DNA from: Thalassovita sp.
GTDB lineage: Bacteria > Pseudomonadota > Alphaproteobacteria > Rhodobacterales > Rhodobacteraceae
Length of the DNA: 64,000 bases
Assembly: GCA_017792425.1 (NCBI GenBank)
Contig: CP051233.1
Span: forward strand, 1,398,402 to 1,462,401
Direction of reading: 5' to 3'
The translations under genes and the position numbers were made by a program. The notes below the pieces were generated by a model that had not been told where the DNA came from, ran no database searches, and saw only the letters and a program-made list of their open reading frames with translations. Within the stretch, counting starts at the first letter, position 1, and each line of letters opens with the position of its first letter. Shown in pieces: positions 8,634 to 16,332 of this stretch.

Positions 8634-9013
8634 GGCGACACCGTGACCAGATGCACGCGGGTCAGACCCAGCGCGCCAAGGCGGGGCATCAGCCGCGCCA
8701 TGGCGGTAGCGGGAACCTGTGCGTCCGCGCGCAACTGGACGCTGTCCGCGCCGTCCAGGGCGGCCTGCAGGGCCAGCAGCGCCGCATCCCCGCGCGCGTC
8801 GCGGAAGCCCAGTTCGCCATCCGCCGACAGGTACAGGGTCAGCGGGCCCTCGGCGGGGGCGGTGGCAGCGGACTCGGGCGGGGTGATCGCGAACGGGTCC
8901 GGTGGGGTGATCTGCGCGGTCATCAGGAAGAAGATCAGCAGCAGGAACACCACGTTGATCATCGGCACGATGCTTTCGGACCGCGGTTTGCGTGGGGGGG
9001 GCGGGAACAGCAT
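8630..9013 (-). CDS. exbD: ExbD-like biopolymer transport protein, membrane Asp replaced by Asn
   Basis: A 127-residue ExbD/TolR-family protein: a short cytoplasmic tail, one membrane helix (about residues 15-35) and a small periplasmic domain. The membrane helix reads PMINVVFLLLIFFL, with Asn20 (codon AAC) at the position that is Asp in the neighbouring ExbD (PMIDVVFLLL) and essential for proton use in characterised ExbD proteins. It lies between the first exbD (4-base gap) and tonB (4-base overlap). The two ExbD copies may form an asymmetric pair inside one ExbB ring, or this copy may be a regulatory subunit; both are inference. Confidence 0.88.
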   Translation of the reverse strand: MLFPPPPRKPRSESIVPMINVVFLLLIFFLMTAQITPPDPFAITPPESAATAPAEGPLTLYLSADGELGFRDARGDAALLALQAALDGADSVQLRADAQVPATAMARLMPRLGALGLTRVHLVTVSP

Positions 9014-9017
9014 CGGC

Positions 9018-9398
9018 CTAGTCCACCAGCACCAGGGCGGTCAGGCCCGCCGTTTGCAGCGCGTCCATCAGCGTGATGAGCTGCTGCAGCGGCACGTCGT
9101 CGCCCGCGCGCAGGACCACCGTGTCGGCGGGGCTGTTCATCAGTGCAGACAGGGCATCGGGCAGGGTATCGGCGCTGACCGGGGTGCCGTTCAGGCGCAG
9201 CCCGTCCGCGGCGATGTCCACCAACCGGGGCGGGCCGTTCCAGTCCGCGCCGCCGGTCCCGGCAAGGTTCAGCGTCACCTGTGTATCCACCCCGAAACGC
9301 GCGGCCAGCATGAAGAACACCAGCAACAGGAACACCACGTCGATCATCGGCGTCAGGCTGGGACGCCGCTTGCGCCGGGCCTGGCTGAAATCCATCAC
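9018..9398 (-). CDS. exbD: ExbD biopolymer transport protein
   Basis: A 126-residue ExbD/TolR-family protein with the canonical membrane helix SLTPMIDVVFLLLVFFM, including the proton-path Asp20. The periplasmic part is a typical compact ExbD domain ending in LITLMDALQTAGLTALVLVD. It overlaps exbB by 4 bases and is followed after 4 bases by the second exbD. Together with ExbB it would form the proton-driven motor for TonB in the inner membrane. Confidence 0.92.
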   Translation of the reverse strand: MMDFSQARRKRRPSLTPMIDVVFLLLVFFMLAARFGVDTQVTLNLAGTGGADWNGPPRLVDIAADGLRLNGTPVSADTLPDALSALMNSPADTVVLRAGDDVPLQQLITLMDALQTAGLTALVLVD

Positions 9399-10093
9399 TC
9401 GGCCGCCTTCAGCGCCTGTTCGCCGCGGGATGGTGGGCGCAGGAAGATGCGGGTGGCGGCGTCCTCCATTTCCAGGCGCAGGCGGTCCTCGACGCTTTCG
9501 AACCAGCTAAGCGCCATGGACGCGGGGATCGCCACGGCCATGCCCGCAGCGGTGGTCAACAGCGCCTCCCATATGCCGCCGGCGAGGGTGGCGGGATCGG
9601 CGCGGGCGCCGGCGGTTTGCAGGGCCTGGAAGGCGGCGATCATGCCCAGCACGGTGCCCAGAAGGCCCAGCAGCGGGGCGATGGTGGCGATCAGTTCCAG
9701 CGGACGCTGGCCGCGTTGGGCATGGGCCAGGGTCTGCCGCGCGACGCGGGCGGTTTCGGCGCGGGCGGCGTCATCGTCCAGCGTGGCGTCGCGGCGCGCC
9801 GCCATGGCAGAGCGCGCCAGCAGCGCCCGGCAGGTGCGCCGGTCGGCCAGCGAATCCAGCGCGGCGCGTTCCTGTCCTTCGCCCCAGAGCGCCACGGCGC
9901 GCTGCACGTGGCGACCGCCGTTCCAGGCCCCAAGGCGCGACAAATCCCAGGTTTTCCACAGAATCAGCGCCAGGGTGATGACGGAAAGCGCCGCGATGGC
10001 CCAGATCGCAGGGCCGCCCAGCCGCAGGAATTCCCACGCGGTTTCAATGCCTTGGGTTAGGCTGAGCGGGGCCGGTGCCGGGGTCTGGTCCAT
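9395..10093 (-). CDS. exbB: MotA/TolQ/ExbB proton channel family protein
   Basis: The stator of the TonB motor, in the inner membrane. With the ATG at 10091-10093 the protein has 232 residues and three membrane segments, with the TolQ/ExbB signature regions ATIAPLLGLLGTVLGMIAAF and IWEALLTTAAGMAVAIPASM. The frame extends upstream to a TTG at 10159, but aagga at a proper distance before the ATG favours the shorter form. It is the first gene of a compact four-gene operon with two exbD genes and tonB. Confidence 0.88.
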   Translation of the reverse strand: MDQTPAPAPLSLTQGIETAWEFLRLGGPAIWAIAALSVITLALILWKTWDLSRLGAWNGGRHVQRAVALWGEGQERAALDSLADRRTCRALLARSAMAARRDATLDDDAARAETARVARQTLAHAQRGQRPLELIATIAPLLGLLGTVLGMIAAFQALQTAGARADPATLAGGIWEALLTTAAGMAVAIPASMALSWFESVEDRLRLEMEDAATRIFLRPPSRGEQALKAAE

Positions 10094-10525
10094 GCCGGGG
10101 ATCCTTGCGGGCGGTGACGGGTCTGGGCAGGTTTCCGGGATTCGGGCCTTGGTTGTCAACTCCGGGGGTGATCGGGCGGGTAATCGGCGGCAGATATCCG
10201 GGCAAGGAACCCCGGCGGGTACAGCCGATCCGGGCGCTGATCTGCCGGTTCAGCAGGCGCCTTGCGGTACGGCGGGAACCCGGCCACGGGATGTTCAGGC
10301 AATCACTGAAATCGCGGTCACGATGATGGCGCAGGCCAAAATGATGGCTATGAAACGCATGAGGTACTCGGAAAATCCAACCTGTAATGGTTTCAGGATA
10401 ACCCCGGCGAGGGGTCCGGGGACAGTCAGGGTTTCCAGACTCTTTGACGTTTGGTTATCGCGGGCGGGTCTTGTCCGGCGCGGCGGCGGGCCGCACTCTG
10501 TTCCCGAACCGGGAGGGAGGATGCG
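10094..10525. other. intergenic region between exbB and the DUF2855 gene
   Basis: About 430 bases divergent between the exbB operon (minus) and the DUF2855 gene (plus), so it should hold both promoters. The only coding candidate is a 21-codon minus-strand frame at 10295-10360. I found no clear palindromic operator, including no obvious Fur-type box. Confidence 0.4.
10295..10360 (-). CDS. possible 21-residue membrane peptide
   Basis: A short minus-strand frame encodes 21 residues, nearly all hydrophobic after an N-terminal Arg (MRFIAIILACAII, then VTAISVIA), enough for one membrane helix. It begins with ATG at 10358-10360 and ends with TGA. No good ribosome-binding site is visible, so expression is doubtful. 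It lies alone in the exbB-DUF2855 intergenic region. It could be a small inner-membrane protein or chance. Confidence 0.25.
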   Translation of the reverse strand: MRFIAIILACAIIVTAISVIA

Positions 10526-11599
10526 ATGAAACGCGTACTGGTTTCGAGAACCGATATCACGAGGGCCGCGCTGGATGACGCGCCGGACGGGGGGCTGCGG
10601 GACGGGCAGGCGCGGCTGGCGCTGGACAGTTTCGCGCTGACCACCAACAATATCACCTATGCGGCCACCGGGGACGTGCTGAAATACTGGCAGTTCTTTC
10701 CCAGTGGGATTGACGGCCAGGGGATTGTGCCGGTCTGGGGCGTGGCCGTGGTGACGGACAGCCAGTGCGCCCTGCCGGTGGGGACGCGGCTGTACGGGTT
10801 TCACCCGATGGCGGCGGGGCAGGTCATCGCGCCGAAACAGGTGGCGCCGGGGGTCTGGGTGGACACGGCGGACCACCGCAAGGGGCTGGCGCTGGTCTAC
10901 AATACCTATACCGAGGTCAAGGGCGGCGACGCCCGCCAGGACCACCTGCGCGCGCTGTTGCAGCCGCTGCTGGCGACGTCCTACCTGCTGTTTGACTGGC
11001 TGCTGGACAATGACTGGTTCGGGGCGGAACAGATCATCGTGGGCAGCGCGTCATCGAAGACCGGGCTGGGGCTGTGCAAGTACCTGGCGGAACCGGAGGG
11101 GCGGCCCTATCGCATCGTCGGGCTGACCGGCGCGGGGAACAAGGCGTTCGTCGAAGGGCTGGGGGCCTGCGACCAGGTGCTGACCTATGATCAGATCGAG
11201 ACTCTGGCGGAGGTGCCCAGCGTCTACGTGGACATGGCCGGGAACGCAGAGGTCAAGGCGCGGCTGCACGCGCATCTGGACCAGGCGCTGCGGCATTCCG
11301 CGGCCGTGGGGACCAGCCACTGGGACAAGTTCGCCCCGCCGCAGGATTTGAAAGGGCCGAAACCGCAGTTCTTTTTCGCGCCCTCACAGGTGGCCAAGCG
11401 GCAGCAGGACTGGGGCCCCGGCGGGATCGAGGGCCGCATCACCGCCGCCTGGAAACGCGTGGCCGAAGAGGCCGGGGACTGGCTGGACGTGGTTGAACAT
11501 GACGGGCTGGACACGGCCGTCGAGGTCTGGGAACGGCTGGCCGACGGAGAGGTCAACCCCAGAGAGGGACACGTGGTGCGGGTGTCGTCCGCCGGTTAG
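10526..11599 (+). CDS. DUF2855 family protein
   Basis: A 357-residue protein of the DUF2855 family, whose function is unknown. The central region (LLFDWLLDNDWFGAEQIIVGSASSKTGLGL, then a HIVGLTGAGN-like turn) resembles the Rossmann cofactor-binding part of medium-chain dehydrogenase/reductases, and the N-terminal half (VPVWGVAVVTDS, GTRLYGFHPMA) resembles their GroES-like domain, so an NAD(P)-dependent role is plausible. ATG at 10526 is preceded by ggagggagg. An ATG 5 bases upstream is in another frame and stops at once. It is monocistronic, followed by two GC hairpins at 11614-11670. Confidence 0.7.
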   Translation: MKRVLVSRTDITRAALDDAPDGGLRDGQARLALDSFALTTNNITYAATGDVLKYWQFFPSGIDGQGIVPVWGVAVVTDSQCALPVGTRLYGFHPMAAGQVIAPKQVAPGVWVDTADHRKGLALVYNTYTEVKGGDARQDHLRALLQPLLATSYLLFDWLLDNDWFGAEQIIVGSASSKTGLGLCKYLAEPEGRPYRIVGLTGAGNKAFVEGLGACDQVLTYDQIETLAEVPSVYVDMAGNAEVKARLHAHLDQALRHSAAVGTSHWDKFAPPQDLKGPKPQFFFAPSQVAKRQQDWGPGGIEGRITAAWKRVAEEAGDWLDVVEHDGLDTAVEVWERLADGEVNPREGHVVRVSSAG

Positions 11600-11613
11600 G
11601 CTGAGTGATCCAA

Positions 11614-11634
11614 GCGGGATGCAACGCATCCCGC
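11614..11634 (+). terminator. hairpin after DUF2855 gene (weak terminator)
   Basis: A 9-bp stem (gcgggatgc pairing with gcatcccgc) has a 3-nt loop, 14 bases after the stop codon. A second GC stem (cccgcc/ggcggg) follows near 11645-11665. Neither is followed by a T-run, so termination is uncertain. Confidence 0.35.
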
Positions 11635-11713
11635 ACGCGCCCGACCCGCCCCCCAGGGCGGGCGCGTTCCGCACCCACCCTCGGGCCGGGCGCGATTCAA
11701 GCTGAAACGGGAT

Positions 11714-12277
11714 TCAATTCCGAAGGAAACGCGGTTTGTCCTGCAGGCACAGTTGGGCATCTGTGACAGAGAATGGTGGGTTGCCCCGGGTCCCAAACTC
11801 GAGCACTAGACGGTCGACGAGTTCCTTTTTTTCTTTCAGGTAGGAAAGCGGACGCTCTTTTCTCTGATCGAAATTGAAAGCCTCATTTGCTTTCCTGTTG
11901 GTTTGTTCACCAGCGAACGTCACCGTTAATCCGTCATCAGAAAGATTAAGGCTCTGATGGGCGAATTCATTGCGAAGTTTGGAGCATGTGTCTACTTGCG
12001 CAAGGAACTGAGAAACTGTTGTTTTCTCTGGTTCTTCAACGAACTCAGAAACGAGCTGTTCAATCATAGTTAATTTTGATCGAAAGTTGGTGAGGCAAGC
12101 CCATATCACTCTTGCGCGCTTCTGATCGGTTTTCATGAGCCGCCCGAAGTACATACTCAACGAAATATCCAACAACGCCCAAGCTCGAAAGTACTGGCCA
12201 ACGACAGAATCCAAGTCCGAGTTCTGTTCCTGCTCGCCAGAGATGTAATTGATTTCTATCGATTCATCTTCACTCAA
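11714..12277 (-). CDS. HEPN-like domain protein coupled to parE
   Basis: A 187-residue, largely helical protein whose motif KLRNEFAH (R102 to H107) matches the R-x4-6-H signature of HEPN-domain proteins, a superfamily rich in RNases from toxin-antitoxin and anti-phage systems. The likely start is TTG at 12275-12277, whose TTGA overlaps the parE stop; the parE tail supplies an in-phase ggagg. Codons are clearly more AT-rich than in all neighbours, which suggests acquisition by transfer. No obvious antitoxin gene is next to it. The motif is seen; RNase activity and a defence role are inference. Confidence 0.55.
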   Translation of the reverse strand: MSEDESIEINYISGEQEQNSDLDSVVGQYFRAWALLDISLSMYFGRLMKTDQKRARVIWACLTNFRSKLTMIEQLVSEFVEEPEKTTVSQFLAQVDTCSKLRNEFAHQSLNLSDDGLTVTFAGEQTNRKANEAFNFDQRKERPLSYLKEKKELVDRLVLEFGTRGNPPFSVTDAQLCLQDKPRFLRN

Positions 12278-14229
12278 ACATCCAACTCCTCCACGAACCG
12301 GGCGTTTTCCTGGATGTATTGGAACCGCAGTTCGGGTTTCTTGCCCATCAGGCGCTCGACCAGATCGCCGGTTTCGCCGGGTTCGTCCTCGTCTATCGTC
12401 ACCCGGATCAGTTTGCGGGAGCCGGGGTCCATGGTGGTTTCCTTCAGGTCCTTGGCGTCCATTTCGCCCAGGCCCTTGAAGCGGGAGACGTCGATCTTGC
12501 CCTTGCCGCCCAGGCCCTTGGCCAGCCATGCCTCTTTTTCCGCCTCGTCGATGCAGTAGACGCGCTTGGCGCCCTGCGTCAGGCGGAACAGGGGCGGGCA
12601 GGCCAGATAAAGGTGGCCCTTGTCGATCATCGGGCGCATCTGGGTAAAGAAGAAGGTCATCAGAAGCGAGGCGATATGCGCGCCGTCAACGTCGGCGTCG
12701 GTCATGATGATGACCTTGTCATAGCGCAGGTCGTCGACGTTGAATTTCGTGCCCATGCCGACACCCAGCGCCTGGCAGAGGTCGTTGATTTCCTGGTTGC
12801 TGCCCAGTTTCGACGAAGCCGCGCCCAGCACGTTCAGGATCTTGCCGCGCAGGGGCAGCAGGGCCTGGTTGTGACGGTTGCGGGCCATCTTGGCCGACCC
12901 GCCGGCGCTGTCGCCTTCGACGATGAACAGTTCGGTGCCGTCGCGGTTGGTGGCGGAACAGTCGGTCAGCTTGCCGGGCAGGCGCAGTTTCTTGGTCGCG
13001 GTCTTGCGGGCGGTTTCCTTTTCCTGGCGGCGGCGCAGGCGTTCCTCAGCCCGCAGGACAAGGAAATCGAGGATGGCGCCCGCGGATTTGGTGTCGGCCG
13101 CCAGCCAGTTGTCGAAATGGTCGCGCACGGCGTTTTCCACCAGCCGCTGGGCCTCGACCGTGGCCAGGCGGTCCTTGGTCTGGCCGACGAATTCCGGTTC
13201 GCGGATGAAGCAGGACACCAGCGCGCAGCCGCCGGTGATCAGGTCGTCGCGGGTGATCTGGGCGGCCTTCTTGTTGCTGACCAGTTCACCATAGGCGCGG
13301 ATGCCTTTCAGGATGGCGGCCCAGAACCCGGCCTCGTGCGTGCCGCCCTCTGGCGTGGGGACGGTGTTACAGTAGGACTGGATGAACCCGTCGCGGGACG
13401 GGGTCCAGTTGATGGCCCATTCGACCTTGCCGGGGGTGTTGAACTTCTCGGTGAAATCGACGGTGCCGGCAAAGGGTTGATCGGCATAGGTGGTGGACCC
13501 GTTCATCGATTCCTTGAGGTAATCGGACAGGCCGCCGGGGAAGTGGAAGGTGGCCTCGGTCGGGGTTTCGCCGTCGTCGATCGCGGATTTCCAGCGGATT
13601 TCGACGCCGCTGAACAGGTAAGCCTTGGATCGGATGGATTTGAACAGGCGCGCGGGTTTGAAACGGTGGTGGCCGAAGATCTGTTCGTCCGCGTGGAAGG
13701 TGACGGTGGTGCCGCGCCGGTTGGGGGCGGCGCCCACTTTTTCCACTGGCCCCTGGGGCAGGCCACGGCTGAAGCGTTGTTCGTAAAGCTCTTTGTTGCG
13801 GGCCACCTGAACGACCATGGAATCCGACAGCGCGTTGACCACGGAGGCGCCAACGCCATGCAGACCGCCCGAGGTCTGGTAGGCCTTGCCCGAGAACTTG
13901 CCGCCCGCGTGCAGGGTGCACAGGATCACCTCGAGCGCGGATTTGCCGGGGAATTTCGGGTGCGGGTCAATCGGGATGCCACGACCGTTGTCGCGCACGG
14001 TCAGTGAATAGTCGTCGTGCAGTTCCACCTCGATCCGGTTGGCGTGACCGGCGACGGCTTCGTCCATCGAGTTGTCGAGGATTTCCGCCACCATGTGATG
14101 CAGCGCCCGTTCGTCCGTGCCGCCGATATACATGCCGGGGCGTTTGCGGACGGGTTCCAGCCCTTCCAGCACCTCGATCGAGGAGGCGTCGTAGGTTTCG
14201 CCCTGGGTGGCGTCGAGGAGATCTGACAT
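12274..14229 (-). CDS. parE: DNA topoisomerase IV subunit B
   Basis: The ATPase subunit of topoisomerase IV, which decatenates daughter chromosomes with ParC. The 651-residue protein has the GHKL ATPase region (EILDNSMDEAVAGHA, DNGRGIP, GGLHGVGASVVNALS), the transducer domain with the conserved lysine loop, and the Toprim domain (EGDSAGGSAKMARNR, MTDADVDGAHI). The length and lack of a long GyrB insertion favour ParE over GyrB. It starts at ATG 14227-14229 and ends overlapping the HEPN-like gene. Confidence 0.93.
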   Translation of the reverse strand: MSDLLDATQGETYDASSIEVLEGLEPVRKRPGMYIGGTDERALHHMVAEILDNSMDEAVAGHANRIEVELHDDYSLTVRDNGRGIPIDPHPKFPGKSALEVILCTLHAGGKFSGKAYQTSGGLHGVGASVVNALSDSMVVQVARNKELYEQRFSRGLPQGPVEKVGAAPNRRGTTVTFHADEQIFGHHRFKPARLFKSIRSKAYLFSGVEIRWKSAIDDGETPTEATFHFPGGLSDYLKESMNGSTTYADQPFAGTVDFTEKFNTPGKVEWAINWTPSRDGFIQSYCNTVPTPEGGTHEAGFWAAILKGIRAYGELVSNKKAAQITRDDLITGGCALVSCFIREPEFVGQTKDRLATVEAQRLVENAVRDHFDNWLAADTKSAGAILDFLVLRAEERLRRRQEKETARKTATKKLRLPGKLTDCSATNRDGTELFIVEGDSAGGSAKMARNRHNQALLPLRGKILNVLGAASSKLGSNQEINDLCQALGVGMGTKFNVDDLRYDKVIIMTDADVDGAHIASLLMTFFFTQMRPMIDKGHLYLACPPLFRLTQGAKRVYCIDEAEKEAWLAKGLGGKGKIDVSRFKGLGEMDAKDLKETTMDPGSRKLIRVTIDEDEPGETGDLVERLMGKKPELRFQYIQENARFVEELDV

Positions 14230-14417
14230 CGGCTGCTCTGCATCGTTCTGGTTGGAAATGGATCATAATCCAGTGGCGCGCGCGGGGGAAGCCACAATGC
14301 CTTGGGTCCGGGCAATCGCTGTTGCGCTGGGAGTTTTCACAATTTTGCCAGAAAGCATCGGCAAAATGCCCGTTAAGCGCGAGAATCTCTTGTGCGAAAT
14401 CCATTGAGGGTGTGGTC

Positions 14418-15092
14418 ATGTTCGACAGGCGAAATGACGGGGCGGCGCCAGAGCCGCAGTGGCCGGACCCGGCGGCGCGGTCGCCGGATTTCAGGGTGGA
14501 AACCACGCGCGGCAAGCTGCGGTTCGCCACCTGGGCGGCGGGGCACTGGGTGTACCTGTTCAGTTTTCCATCCACTTTTGCGTCGGTCTGTTCGACGGAA
14601 CTGGTGGCACTGGCGCGGCGCAAGCGGGCCTTTGCGGCGCGCGGCGTACGGGTGATGGGGATCACCGGGGCCGGGCTGCAAGAGGTTGCGGACTGGGTGA
14701 TGGACCTGGAAAAGGTGTTTGGACTGGAAATCGGGTTTCCGGTGGCCGCTGACGAAGGCGGGGACGTGCTGCGCGCGCTGGGGATGATCGGCGGGGGCGG
14801 GGGGCAAATGAATTCCCGCCAAAGCCTGTTCCTGGACCCGGAACGACGGTTGCGGATGCGGATGGACTATCCGCTGCGGCTGGGGCGCAATTCCAACGAG
14901 GTGCTGCGCTGCTTCGAGGGGATGAAGGATGCAGACTATACCGGGCTGGCTATTCCCGGCGATTGGCAGCCGGGCGATGACATGGTGGCCCCGCGCGGCG
15001 TGCAGGCGGACCAGATGCAAGAGGTCTTTGGCGAGGATTGGACCCAGCTGAGCGACTATTTGATGATCGCCCATGTGTCCGCCCCCGACTGA
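14418..15092 (+). CDS. peroxiredoxin-like (AhpC/TSA, Prx6-type) protein
   Basis: A 224-residue thioredoxin-fold protein with FSFPSTFASVCSTELVALA, which aligns with the peroxidatic Cys segment of 1-Cys peroxiredoxins (PxDFTPVCTTE). The Thr before the catalytic Cys is changed to Ser-Val spacing in this copy, but the Cys and the following TEL are kept. It probably reduces hydroperoxides in the cytoplasm. ATG at 14418 is chosen because it gives the normal family N-terminus; longer upstream frames run antisense to parE. The gene starts a possible unit with dddL 85 bases downstream. Confidence 0.75.
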   Translation: MFDRRNDGAAPEPQWPDPAARSPDFRVETTRGKLRFATWAAGHWVYLFSFPSTFASVCSTELVALARRKRAFAARGVRVMGITGAGLQEVADWVMDLEKVFGLEIGFPVAADEGGDVLRALGMIGGGGGQMNSRQSLFLDPERRLRMRMDYPLRLGRNSNEVLRCFEGMKDADYTGLAIPGDWQPGDDMVAPRGVQADQMQEVFGEDWTQLSDYLMIAHVSAPD

Positions 15093-15177
15093 ACGCCCAC
15101 GGAGCGCGAGATGTCGTTTTCAGGCATGACAGCGCGCCGGGGGACGGCGATTCTGCCCCGGTGACTCGGAGGGCCGG

Positions 15178-15852
15178 ATGCAGGACACCAGCGAACAGCG
15201 GCGCGTTTCGGACCAGCCCGACTGGTTGTACCTGCTGCGCGAATACTATGAGATGTACAGGTTCCTGCCCGCGGGCGGCAGTCGTGCGATCCGCGCGCAT
15301 CAAAAACAGGTGCGCGAGGCGATCAGCCGCCTGATGCGGGCCGACCCGGTGTTGCGCGATAGCCCACCCGCCAGCCTGCCCGTGACGGCGCATCTGCGGC
15401 GTGCGCTGGACGAAGGGCGTTCGGGCGTGCTGGCCCCGGTGGCGCGGTCGCTGGATGCGGTGCGGGCGCGGCTGCACTGGGAATACGGCTATGACAAGGT
15501 GCCGAAAGGGCTGGCGCGGTCCTATGGCTATGCGGAAATCGCCGGGCCGAACGGGCCGGTTCCCAGCGCCGAGGTGATATTGGGGCTGGTGCTGTTTGCG
15601 CCGGGCTGCACCTATCCGGCCCATGCGCATCACGACATCACCGAAAGCTATATCGTGCTGTCCGGGTCGGTTTCAGAAAACGACTATGGCGTCTATGCGC
15701 CGGGATCGTCGATCTACAACCCACCGGGTCATGCGCACCGGATCACCGTGTCGGACATGGAACCGGCGCTGCTGGCCTATGCCTGGATCGGCAATCCCGC
15801 GGTGCTGGCGGGCAACAAGATGGTGCTGGGGGTGTCGCGGCCCAGGGGCTAG
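15178..15852 (+). CDS. dddL: dimethylsulfoniopropionate lyase DddL (cupin)
   Basis: Predicted to cleave DMSP to dimethyl sulfide and acrylate. The 224-residue protein has a helical N-terminal half (PDWLYLLREYYEMYRFLPAG) and a C-terminal cupin with metal-ligand candidates H149, H151, E156, Y158 and H187 (YPAHAHHDITESY, NPPGHAHRIT). The overall pattern, including YGYDKVPKGLAR and SGSVSENDYGVYAPGS, matches DddL of roseobacters more than DddQ or DddW, which are shorter or differ around the cupin. A distant betaine-type ABC transporter (46728-49709) could import DMSP. Identification is by recall of the family pattern; another cupin lyase is the main alternative. Confidence 0.78.
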   Translation: MQDTSEQRRVSDQPDWLYLLREYYEMYRFLPAGGSRAIRAHQKQVREAISRLMRADPVLRDSPPASLPVTAHLRRALDEGRSGVLAPVARSLDAVRARLHWEYGYDKVPKGLARSYGYAEIAGPNGPVPSAEVILGLVLFAPGCTYPAHAHHDITESYIVLSGSVSENDYGVYAPGSSIYNPPGHAHRITVSDMEPALLAYAWIGNPAVLAGNKMVLGVSRPRG

Positions 15853-15855
15853 GGG

Positions 15856-16326
15856 TCAGGCGGTCGGCAGGCGGAACTTGCGGAAGGTCTGGCCGCTGTG
15901 TTCCACCATGCCTTCGGCGTGCGCGCCCATGCGGGCCAACGCGCCCAGATGCCTGCGCGAAGGCGGCAACAGGAAGGTGACAGAGGGAATGCGCGGGTCC
16001 GACCGGGCGAAATCCAGCGCCTGCCGGGTGATCGCCAGCCCCAGCCCAAAGCAGTCGGGCCGCAGCACCAGCCCGTAATCCCAATCCGTGCCTTCTTTTT
16101 GAAAGCCGCCCCACCCCGCATAGTCCCCGCCGTGCAGGATCGCCCAATGGCCCAGCCCGTCGCGTTGCCAGCAGGACTCTTTCGCCGCGACAAAGGCGGC
16201 AACGGTGTCCAGCGTCCAACCGGGTGTCAGCAGCGGCAGGTGGTCTGCAAGGCGCGGGTCGGACATGTGGGCCAAGATCCGCGCGGGATCGACCTGCGGC
16301 AGGCGGGCAAAGGTGATCGGGGCCAT
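15856..16326 (-). CDS. GNAT-family N-acetyltransferase
   Basis: A 156-residue protein of the RimJ/RimL-like GNAT fold, with the acceptor-side pattern HWAILHGGDYAGWGGFQKEG, a central YGLVLRPDCFGLGLAITRQAL (acetyl-CoA loop region) and a C-terminal RRHLGALARMGAHAEGM stretch. It would transfer an acetyl group to an unknown amine. It lies 6 bases after the upstream hydrolase gene on the same strand, so the two are likely co-transcribed, and converges with dddL with only 3 bases between. Confidence 0.72.
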   Translation of the reverse strand: MAPITFARLPQVDPARILAHMSDPRLADHLPLLTPGWTLDTVAAFVAAKESCWQRDGLGHWAILHGGDYAGWGGFQKEGTDWDYGLVLRPDCFGLGLAITRQALDFARSDPRIPSVTFLLPPSRRHLGALARMGAHAEGMVEHSGQTFRKFRLPTA

Positions 16327-16332
16327 GCGGGT

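Noticed and set aside
12319..14007. Plus-strand open frame of 562 codons opposite parE
   Set aside because: It mirrors parE codons and has no family features or ribosome-binding site.
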